64,000 nt of DNA from Trichobilharzia szidati (lineage: Eukaryota; Platyhelminthes; Trematoda; Strigeidida; Schistosomatidae). The DNA lies in NCBI GenBank assembly GCA_944472155.2, contig OX235279.1, positions 122,318,110-122,382,109 on the forward strand. The letters are read 5' to 3'. Below, piece after piece: positions 30,541 to 42,500 of the stretch. Every line of letters starts with the position of its first letter. The stretch's first letter is position 1. The notes beneath the pieces are model-generated. The model worked only from the letters and a program-made list of their open reading frames with translations. It did no database searches and was not told where the DNA came from. Position numbers and translations under genes: made by a program.

Positions 30541-33500
30541 CTTGGAATGAGAAAACAATGTAAGTTCATACTATTATCAACTGACCCACGCGAAGTACAC
30601 AATTTTGACTTCAAGTTCACTTGAATGAATAGACTGTTAACAGTGTATTATTAGTTACAAAATTTTTCCACAGGATATCGAAAGAAATGTTTGTTGTTGA
30701 AACTGTTTGGGATAAGATGAGAGTGAAAGACTGAGAACCTAAGCTGAAATCAAAGGCTTACTTTTTGAACCAACGAGCGAAGTCACTTGGAAAATATACT
30801 AGTGTTTCTATTTTCAACTTTACGTCACATCAGAAGTCTACTGCTGCATAATTGGAAAGTATACTCATTAACATCTGTGTGAAAACATTTACGAAAATAA
30901 TGTAGAATTCGTACACTCGGTTGGTACCTTCACTTTCGGAAGTGGAGATTAGTAGATACAGTCATCAACCAGTCATAATGCGGTGAATTGTACAACGTTC
31001 TTTTAGTGATTACAAAAGATTTATATTACTTAAGTTATTCTGTGAGAAATGAAAATAATAATGCGGTTCAGCAACCATAAGATGAGAAGAGCAAGTGACA
31101 ATTAACAAAGAAGACAGTCATATGCTCTAAAGAGAGTATATCTGCATACTTTTAGTTGACTACGCGTTTCTCAAACAACCCTGTTTACAACCCCTTTCAA
31201 AAAAGGAGTAGGGTGATAAACAGAAAGGCTTTGTGTGCTTATTGAAGTTTGTGGGTGGCTATCACTCCTCGACTGCCTATACCGGGCGTTTTCTTCTGAA
31301 GAACAGAAGAGGCATTAGACCAACGCCGCAGAGACTCTAACGGGCACAGGTATTTTATGCATGGTATATCGAATGACACACTGCATGGGGATTTTACAAT
31401 ACGGCTTATGAGGCCCACTGAGGAGTCTGCTTTTACCTATCTTGAACCAATAATCTGTAAATTTTTGGAAAATACGATATTATCACAGCAAAACTATTTA
31501 CAAACGAGCATCAATTCAGTTAACAGGGCATATTTTCCTGAACGACAGCTTCGAGATCTTCACATCTACAATTGGTTTGCAGTCATTTTCTAGAAATCTG
31601 TGTTTGCATTCAAACTAATCAAAAAGCACAACACTAAAGCGAGCCCCAAACCTTTATCAACCTCATTCAACAGCTGGGCTACATGACAATGCCATGTGTC
31701 AAGTGATCAGCAACGGAAGACTCATCGGGTCGTTTGCAGTGAATACATGGATAAGAAGATGCTGCCTTCTTTCACCGATGATATTCCTAATTGTGCTGGT
31801 CTGGATTATGCATCAATCTATGCACAGGGAGTGAGTAGACAACAACACGCTGGACCGATAAGAAGACACTTCAAGATTTGGACTTCTCAGATAATTCATG
31901 TCTCACAAACTCGAAGACTTACAGGCGAAAACCAACAAACTGGCGGAAGTGGCAGGCAGCGAAGACAGGACTCCAGGTGAACATAGAGAAGACGGAAGTG
32001 ATAAAGATAACCAAGCCAATCACAGCACCAATCACTATCAACAGAAGTTTGAAAGAGGCTACTTCCCTCATTTATCCAAGCATCATCGTTTTAACTACTG
32101 GCAGAATGGATGAAGATGTCAAAGGCGGGATGGGAACGGCAAGGTACGCTTCAAAATCAGTCTGGAAATCTTCTGTACTCCGTAGCATACAGAGCAAGAT
32201 TCGGATTTTCAACAAAAATGTCAAGTCAGTCGGTTTTTTTATATGATTCAGGAACTTGGAGTGCGAGTCAAGAAAAGTATTTCCAACGGTCTACTGCAGA
32301 ATTTTATCAAAATCTGCCTTTGATAACTCCATACTGAATATAAAGTGGTTTGCCAGAAAGAACTATCAAGAAGAAACTATGGGAACAGACTAATCAAGAA
32401 CATATTCCTCAACAAATATGCTGTAGGAAATGGAGATGGATCGGAAACACGCTGAGGAGACCATCAAATGACATCGCACACCTAGCCATAGTTTAAGTAG
32501 AACCCGAATGGAAAACGAAGGGTCGGGCCATCCAAGTGACATGGAGGAGATCGGAGACTATGGGCAATCGTGGGGCCGGATAAAAAGGACCGTACAAAAC
32601 AGGACAAAGTGGAGATGTGCTGTTGGAGCCCTATGGAGCCCCACTCGGAACCCAAGGGAATGACAATAAAGCACAAGGTGAAGCGCAGAAGCTAGTAAAA
32701 TTTTTGGAAATGACTTAAATACAAACTTAGAAACTGAGCATTAATAGGTGAGCTCAGTCGGTAGAACATCAGACTTTTAATCTGAGGATCGGGGGTTCGC
32801 ACCCCTCATCGGGTGGCGGGGCCCAAGTGGCCTAGTGGATAGCGCCCCGTGTGTGTCGGTGGCACAGCGTTTAGGACTGTCGCCGACCATGCACATGGTC
32901 CGGGGTTCGATCCCCTACCGACGCACACCTGATATCAATTGGTCGGTGTGCGAAATCTGGGCTACCGATATCACATGCTAAAAATTCCATACTTATACCA
33001 AAAATACAGTATATAATCAAAAAGGCAAAATATTGTTTATGCACAACCTATATTTTCTATTTCCATTATCAAAGTTTATAATGTTACGTACGTTGATGTA
33101 TAATCTCGTTAAAGCACAACTTGGGACTTACTTTGAAATCGATTCCACGACCCAATAAATCTGTACAAATGAGAACATGAAGTTTTCCTTCACGAAAAGC
33201 ACGAACAACTTTGGCACGCTGAAAAATTAAACAAGAGTGTATACTTATTAGTTCAAACTTAGTTACCCAGAACAAATTTTCTACATACCAGAAAGTGAAC
33301 CACACTTTTTGTGTGAGGGCTGATGAAACTAACTGCCTGCCCAAACTAAAATGTTTAGACATACGGACACCGTCATTTTGGGGTTTCAACCAACAAAGTG
33401 CTTTTTTATAGTTCACACTATGAAGTAAGACAAATTTGTTGAGAGATGTATTTAGTTAGTGAAATAATATATCCATGGTGAATTCATGCATTAAAATACG

Positions 33501-36500
33501 TGAAATTTATCCATTTACCCTGTGATAAAGCGACGTTAAGCGTTAATTACAACTGGATTTTTCATGCACAGTTCCCAATATTCTGCAGAGAAGCTGTACT
33601 TTCTATGTTTCCAGGCATATTATATGTACTCGTATAAATTTAGACATCTGCTAGAATGCACGTAGCCATTATTATGATGACAGCTAGTCTTTATAGAAAC
33701 AAATGCAGATAATCATCTTGAAAAACTGGTTTGAGTTTGTCAGTAAAAGGCTAAAAGAAAGGATAGGACAGATTATCCTTATTAACTATGGAGTAAAAAG
33801 CTCTAACAAGTATAGATAAAGCAAAAAATCGAGTACATGGATGAAATTAGGCATATAACACACTGAAAGAGACTTGGGGGTGACTTGTAAATAGCAATAG
33901 AAAATAGGACACAAAACGACAATAAGCACATACTTGAGCTGTCGTTTTATCACCAGAAATAACATTTACCAAAATGTTTGCATCAGATAGTAGGATTTCT
34001 TTAAGGATTTCATTAGCTCTCTCTCGAGACTGCATAAAAATCAAACATGGATAAGCTAGTCCATTAGCAAGTAGGTAACGCATTTCTAAAAGTTTCCCTT
34101 GTTCATTAGCACAGTAGCGCAGCTCTTGTTTGACAGTAGAAACAGCAGCATTTCTATGCAGATTGTCACAAAAAGAAAAAGTTAGCATATTTATTACAAA
34201 GATTGAAGGTTGATATAAGAGTAAACTTCAACTAGACTAATAGCGAGGGTATAAGAAACAGAATGCATACAGCCAGTGCTCCTGGAGAAGAGTGCGACAA
34301 TTGACCATTCGAGTTTTTCCTGAAGATATCAAAGACAGTAGGAAAGTAAAATCATACTTGCTAGATACATTCATTATTTTTCAGAACCACGATGACAATA
34401 CATACTACATCCACATTTGTCTTACTGACTTTGTTGCCTTCGTTATCAACTATTCAAGATTTAAAAACAGTCTTGATAGTCCTGAATTTCAAATAGTTCA
34501 ACACTAGAGGGCAATTAACCAAACTTCTAAGTCTTCTGCTTTACAATGATATTTGGGATAAAGATAACATTTTATAGTAATAATTTTGAGCACATCTTTC
34601 GACCTGGAGACGGTAAATAACTTTAAAGATCAAGCCTTGAAACTATCCTCATAAGTGAAGCGCCCTCAGCAAGTACGTCAACTTGTGCAGTTATATACAA
34701 TTTATAAAACGTCTAACTAGAAGTGATAGTAAACTATGATGCTCTCAATATGTTTTCTCGGTGCTATCACAAATAAAACTGTGGAAAGGTAGGCTTAAGA
34801 AATCTAAGTGGTAATGCAATGGAATAATGCTTTTCATACCTTTCATTACGACCAAAGTAGGTTTTTCTTTTGCAAGAAAGCAAAACTTTACACTAAAAAT
34901 GTCCATAGTGTGGGGAGTGTAGGTTCTTTGTCTGAAATTAGGCGTGGCATTCAAGGCTTAATTACAAAACACGTAATGAAGAGTATTATCACACTATATC
35001 TAACTTAACACCACAAAAATCTATATTGTCTAGTATATAACTATGATTACGATAAAACGCACTGAAACGCAAAACTACAATAAATACTGCAACTGGTAAT
35101 GCTTCTCTTACCGGATACCCACTCTTAATTGAACTAATTCTAGGGCGAAATTATCAGTCTGCAGGAGAGCAGGTAGCTGATTTTTTGCCCATAGTACAAC
35201 CTCATCGGGAATAGTAGCTGAAAACAAAGCGATAGCAGGCCTAGTCAGTAACTGTTCATTGGAATGGCTGGTCTTCGCGGCCTCGAGGATAGCAGCTAAC
35301 TGATCATGAAATCCACGAGGTCGATATTTCCCTTTGTCCAAATGCTCTGAGTTAAGACGAGAAACATCGCCAAAATTTACTTCCAGCATCTTATCACATT
35401 CATCCACCACGAGCCAAAAGAGCCTGAAAATCATACAGGAAAAATGTATATTGAAATATTACTCGTAATTAATTCCTCTACTGATGTACTTAATATATCA
35501 AAAACAAGGATACGTACCAAACTTTTGGAGTGCGCAAAAGTTCCTAGTTAGTGCCTAAACTTTTGAGCTAATCGTACAACGTAATCACGTAAAATAATGA
35601 GAAACATTTACGGTAAAATCAAACTGATAGCAAACATACCTGGAGAAGTCAAACGGACATTGCTTGGGTGGAAGAGATAACAAAGCAATTAACCGACTTG
35701 GCGTTGTAATTAGGATTTTTGTGTTCAAAGGTAATCTTAATTCACGTGACTTCTTCGAATTCTGTAGTACACTTCCAGTCCCAACAGTCTTATCTGAGCT
35801 CCTTTTGCACCGATTAGAATAGTGTTTTTGGTTGAGCATTGCCACATAACAGTCTCCTTGGACACCACGACATAACCGAATCGCTTCAGACCAGATTTGA
35901 TGCATAAGTTCTTGGGTGGGGGCCAAGATAATAGCGAATGGAAATATTTTCTTTTCTAACTGCATATTTCCATCCAGAGTATCCGTAGAATTAACACAGT
36001 CGGGAAGTTTTGTTAATAATAATTCATTAAGCACTGGAAGTAGGTAGGCGACTGTTTTCCCTGAACCTGTTGGTGCACAAGCCAGTAGATTACGATGCTA
36101 AAAAATAATGGCTAGGGCTTCAGTATATCTTGATGTATTACAAAACATGTGAAAATAAGAAAACAAGTTGAATAAAAGTAGTCAAAGCAACAACACAAGA
36201 AGTGCTGTAAAACTTCACGTAAACTTTCAGAAGGGACAGCATTCTTCTACCCAGAAAACCTAGTTTTGACAAAATGGTGACGAGACTGTGATCAGGACAC
36301 TAACTAGATTATTTAAGAAATTCTGGGAAATTCAGTGCTCCAATGAGGAATAAGACAATCATTAAACCTATCTTTAACAAAGATTTATGTAATGCGTATG
36401 ATGATAATCACGGTATTAGTTCGATACTAGTTGAATCTAAAATGCTGGCTTCTGTTATGCTCGGTAGGCTTTGTAAAACGCGAAGAGCAGGCATGATTTC

Positions 36501-39500
36501 GTTCGTGTTGAGAATGTATTGATGACATGTTCACTGCACATCAGTTGTTAGACGTGTTGTGCCACAATAATCATGATATTGTGGTTGGCTTCGATTCTTT
36601 AGAATGTTGGATGAAATTGTCTGTTAGAGAGAGGTACCCTAGAGAAGTTTAACTACATCCCGTAATCTCAATACAAAGTATCTGAAGTAGAGTGACGGCA
36701 TACCATCACACAACATTGTTTATTTCCACTTAATTTAGCCAACAACGGCCTCCTAAAGGCATCTCTAAAGGACTGTGTAATGGTGTAGATCTTAATTATG
36801 AGGAGAGTATTGTCTTACTGTGCAGTAACAACAGCTACCCGAATCACATGTAGTCTGTTGGAGACTCCTGTCTAGAATTTTGATGTGTAATTTGATCCAA
36901 GAGCAAAGTACTGTTGCGAGATTGGCAGGAACTTGTACTAGTATTCACCCCACAGTTATTTATTAGCTGGGGAATTTACACATCTAGATAGTTGTGAATG
37001 CTTGCAGACGTGTAACGCATGAAATTTTGAAACGTGTAGTGAAATTCCGGACTACATACTCGGAACATACTGAGCCACCAAAGACACCTTCGAGACATCA
37101 ACGGTTGGTTTTACAACTCAGTGAAACTTGAACTCTGCGAGCTGACAATGTGCGGTAACTCTGTGTGGATCATTGTTGTTCCCTAAAAACTACTTGTATC
37201 TGATGTCCTCAATGTGTTAGTGATTCTAAGGTTCGACGGTCCATACTTGGATATAATGCGGCGCGTTCCATATCAGGTGATCTTGTTTTAGGAAATCAAC
37301 TGCAGCGACTCGGACATGTGATACAAATATCAGTCCATAGCTTACAGATTATTCACTGTTTTGTAGTCCTAGGATTGACTGACTGCATTTCAACATAGAA
37401 CTTAGTAGTTCGAATTCCCTCACCACGTCGCACACAAAAGAGAGAAGGGAAGATTCAAAAAAGAGTTAAAAGAAGCAGAGATGAACGGGAGAAAGACTAG
37501 TAGCATGCAGCTGGACGTGGAAAGTTACAAAGACTGAATGCATCTGAACCATATCACTAGTAGTCTCCAACTGTTGGTCCTTAAAATCCCGAAGACTCCA
37601 ACTAGGTGGCCTACACGTACGTACGTGGACCAAACCAACTGTCGAAAACTTCATGGACTGATTCCAGGTTTTGTTTTGATCACCCCTAACTTCTTCCCAA
37701 CCTAATCTTATGTCAACTAACATTATGAGAGGAAGAGAGTGATGGTTCATCATGCGTAACATGCATCATAGCCATCTCAATCAATGCAGATTCATAACCT
37801 GGTCGACTGACTTGGTCTGCTTTTCATCTAAAAAGCATATTAGGGGCTGCTTACCTAACACTGTCAACCTAACCTCAATATTACTCATCATATTATACCA
37901 CCTGTCTTAGTCATACAGGACAAAGTTCTAGGATTAGGAATGGTTGTAAAGACGGGTGACCAGATAATTATATGAAATTTCAGGATTTCCACACCGAGAA
38001 GACACAGTAGACTGTCCAGGAGAAACACAGGAAAATATATCAGACAAGATTTAGTAGTGAAACCCGACCGAAAGCTGCTACCTTGACGTGGTGGTCAGGC
38101 TTGAACACCGCAATGACCCAACAAGCTATAATGGCTGAAACTTATGTCGCTTGGGGTCCTACCATGCCAGAAAGGTTGTTTGGATAGTGGTTAGACTAAA
38201 AGCAGCTACCCAATCCAATGCTATGACTCAAACAAAATCACAAAATATCATACCGGATCGGCCGGGGCCCGGATTAACAACGACCAAGCTTCCTGCTGCC
38301 GTGTCACAGGGCAGAAGTGATAAATATGCTACTGAGACACACCAAATGAAAAACAACAAACAAAAACAGGCCGTGTGTGACCGGCCTCAAGCAGTTGTCC
38401 CCTGGGCTCTGCGGTCACGCAACCGAATTCCACGGTGTGGGCAGCCGAGAAGTACCAATCGCCCTCACAATCCGAAGTGCACGCGAAACCTCTCTAATCC
38501 TCACTCACCTTTGTCTTCATCTTCATCTCTATTATCCTGCCTTCCTTCTACTGATGCAACTCCCCTACTTGATGGCTTTTCACTTCCTCTTCACTCTGTG
38601 TCCACTAAAAACGACGGAAGCCAAAATACTACTACCGATAGTCTCCTAAAGCCACGTCACCAATTTCATATAGGGGCATTTAATGTTAGGACACTTTGCC
38701 AAATAGGACAACAGGTATCACTAGCCAAAACTCTGGCATCCCGGGCCATTGATGTATGTTGTGTTTCAGAAACACGCATACAAGACCCAAGTGTGGTTAT
38801 TCACCTAACCCCACCTGGTCAACAGGATGAATCTGCAAAATTCACCTTGAGGGTGTCAGAAGATGCCACAGCGAGTTCACGAGGATTAGCTGGTGTAGGG
38901 ATAGCTTTGAGTACTAGGGCAGAACAGACATTACTTGACTGGATCCCGGTAGATAGCCGAATGTGTGCTGTCCGTCTGAACGGGTCAGTAAAAAGGAGAA
39001 AGGACTGCACTACTCGCCGATGCCTTTTCGTAATCTCCGCCTACGCCCCCACTGACTGCAGTTCGGATGAAACGAAGGATGAGTTCTACCAAAAGCTGTC
39101 TAGTTTGCTGCGAAAGGCTAAACGCTCAGATATAGTCGTTCTAGCTGGTGACTTTAATGCTCAAGTAGGGAAATTGTGTCAATCTGAGAAGGAGGCACCT
39201 ATGGAGTTCCGTGCCAGTGAACCGAAAACGGTGACCGTCTCCTACAGTTCTGTTCAGATAATCATTTGTTTCTTGTAAGCACTAACTTCAAACACAAGGA
39301 GAGACACTGTTTGACTTGGCGACCCCCATCATCAAACCAACGCTGGACACAAATAGACCACATAGAAATAAGCTATCGTTGGCGTGGGTCGGTAGGAGAT
39401 TGTCGCTCCTTCTGGAACACGTGTGTAAATACCGATAACGCACTGGTCTGCGCTCGTGTGTGCTTACCACTGAACGGACGTAGGAAACAGCTGACGGTAA

Positions 39501-42500
39501 ACCCATCACGTCCCCAGCTCGATCAGGAAACTAAGTCCCTATTTGAGGAAGAACTAGCTAAACACATATCTGAGTTCGACAGCTGTGCTCACGCTGAAGA
39601 AGCCTGGAGGAATATTCAGTCAGCCATAGATACAGCTGTAAAAGCTGTGAATAAGGTAAATCCAAAGGTGAGTAAAAACCATTGGATTTCGACTGCCTCA
39701 TCCGAACTGATAGATGCTAGAAGACTTATTCCGGCGAGCTCCGAATTCAATGAGGAGCGAAAGCTGCACAAAAGGAAACTTACGAAAAGTCTCCGCAACG
39801 ACCGTGAACGGTGGTGGTTGACAAAGGAGAAAGAGATGGAAAAAGCATTGGCGACAGGCAACACTAGGCAACTCTTTAGACTCATCAGGGAAACGAGTTG
39901 GAGAAGGCAAATTATAAGTGAGACTATTTCTGAGAAAAATGGCTCCTTAATTAGCTGTCAGGATAGACGCCTTGAACGCTGGAAAGAACACTTTGAGAAA
40001 CAATTTAACTTGCCTACAGCCACACTGAACCTCCCCGCCATCCAGTACACACGCGAATGGGATATAGACACTGGTCCGCCGTCTGTAGGGGAGGTCACAA
40101 AAGCTATCTGTAATCTGAAACGAGGCAAAGCGGCAGGACCCGACGGAATTATTCCGGAGGTGTTTAAATATGGGGGTGACATACTAGTAGGTAGATTAGC
40201 TACGTTACTAGGTAACGTCTGGGAATCAGAGTCGGTTCCATCAGACTGGGGTAAGTCACTTATTATACCGATATTCAAGAAGGGAGACAAGTCCTCATGT
40301 GATAATCATGGGGGTATCAGCCTAACGAACATAGTCTCTAAAATCCTAGGCTCAGTAATCATGCACAGACTAAGCAGAACTCAGGAGGAACAAACGAGGG
40401 AAAATCAAGTGGGCTTTAGGCCAGGTAAAGGGTACATAGATCATATCTTCACTCTCCGACAGATCCTAGAACATAGACACTTTTAGGCGTCCAACAATTG
40501 CCATATTTCTTGACCTGAAGGCGGCCTTCGACTCCGTGGATCGAGAGATACTATGGCAATGTTTGACTGTGAAGGGAGTGCCAAGAAAGTACATTGCACT
40601 AATCAAGGCACTCTACTCAAACTCACGTAGCTGTGTAAGGGCTTATGGGGAATTGTCATCTGAATTGATAACAACCAGTGGTGTCCGTCAAGGATGTCCA
40701 CTTTCCCCATTTCTGTTTAACTTCATCATAGTTATGCTAATGGAAGTATCCTTAACTGAACTTAACGACTTAGGAATCGACTTGTGACCAGAGAATAGTC
40801 TTATGGACTTAGAATATACAGATGACATAGTCCTGTTAGGGGAGGACGCTGACAAAATGCAGAGTCTTCTGAACACCTTGAGCAGCAATCTTTGTATGTT
40901 TGGCATGCGATTCGCCCCTGTAAAATGTAAGATGCTGCTATAGGACTGGACTACGTCAACTCCTAGCTCAGTGATAGAACATGTTGACCACTTCACCTAT
41001 TTGGGAAGTTGTATCAGCATCAACGGACTGATTAGCGACGAAATCTCAGCACGGATCCATAAAGCTCGGGCTGCTTTCGCTAACTTACACCATCTCTGGT
41101 TTAGGCGTGATATCCGGCTGTCAACCAAGGGACGTGTGTACTGCTCAGCAGTTCGCTCCGTCCTTCTCTATGGATCTGAAACATGGCCAATACGAGTTGA
41201 AGACATGAAAAGGTTGACTTTTTGATCATAGATGTCTACGATCTCTTTCTCACGTTAGGTGGTATAATAAGGTAAGTAATGTTGACGTTAGGCGTAGAGT
41301 GTTGGGTAAGGAGGGAAAATCAACCGACGGGGCTATAAAGTTACATAGATTGAGATGGCTAGGTCACGTGCTGCTTATGCCTAACCATCGCCTCCCCCGA
41401 CGGGCATTGCTAGCTGATATAGGTGCAGGTTGGAAAAGAGTAAGTGGTGGCCAAACAAAAACATGGCATCAATCCATGAAATTCTTAACGGTTAAACTGA
41501 GTCAGGTAGGGAGATGCAAACTTCTGGGTTGAAGCCCTCGGGACTCTAAAAATTAAGGGCTGGAGACAATAGGTGACATGGCTCAAAATCGTTGTCAATG
41601 GAGCAGATGTATTCAGTCTCTGTAATCTTTCACATTCCTTTCTAACATTACTCATTCTGTTTCACTGTTATACTTGTCAAAACTCTATTGATTCCCTTCA
41701 CTCATCTTCTTGTCTACGTTTGTGTGCTATTTGGAACGTGGCAACTCGAACTGCTGCACTTCGGTGCCGAGTTCTATGTTGAACCCAGACAGACAGACAG
41801 TGAAACAACAAAGACGTTGTCAAGTATGATATTTACGAATACGATAAATGTGCAAAAAAGCCGGGGTAAGAGAAAAGACCTAAGGTCTAGGACAGTCTCT
41901 ACTGTTAACTAACAATTTTCGCGCAGACATTTGGATGGGAAACGGTTGCAACAACTATTGATATAAATATAGATAAGATCTATAATGGGGTCGCAGCAAC
42001 TCTTTATTTCCTAATCTATAGCTATTAAACATGTCCGCTGAAAGTAGATAACATTGCCTTCGTTTAACCGTCCACGTTAAACGGAGAAATGTACTAAATA
42101 ATACCGATGTCAAGCGTAGTACTATGTAAGAAAGTTAAGTCAGTCGACATGATTGATGTCGTTACCGTTCGAGGTGATCAGGACTCTTTACACGTGCCGA
42201 ACCACTGACTTCATCGACGGAAACTGTCACATGAAGTTTGTTGTAGGAAAGATTCAAGAAGTGGTGAGACCAGAACATGACAACAATGCATTTTGTGGAT
42301 TTGGGCTCGGTAGAAAGGTGCAAATTGAGGCTCTACAAGTGCTACGAACCAAAAGGTGGACAAACTTCGTGATATAACTAAAAATCGCTACGTGTTGCAG
42401 ATGCTGTTACTTTCTGTTATCTCCCAGACTCTAAAATGTTCAATCACCACCTGGCCTTTACCTTTGTTCGTTCCATAGCTGTCTCTTATAGTACACTTAT

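Larger units (their letters stand above)
37907..41810 (+). mobile_element. RTE copy B, nearly full length, in DDX52 intron 3
   Basis: 5' UTR with CTACCTTGACGTGGTGG, an endonuclease ORF (38151-39278), endonuclease end plus RT start (39266-40486), RT palm and thumb (40536-41225), the [23 protein letters not shown] end (41299-41532), a 3' UTR and a GACAGACAGACAG tail at about 41790. It is antisense to the helicase gene. Frameshifts at about 39200 and 40480 and stops after 40787 make it defective. Confidence 0.85.

Noticed and set aside
32742..32815. Functional tRNA-Lys gene
   Set aside because: The acceptor stem does not pair, so it is called tRNA-like.
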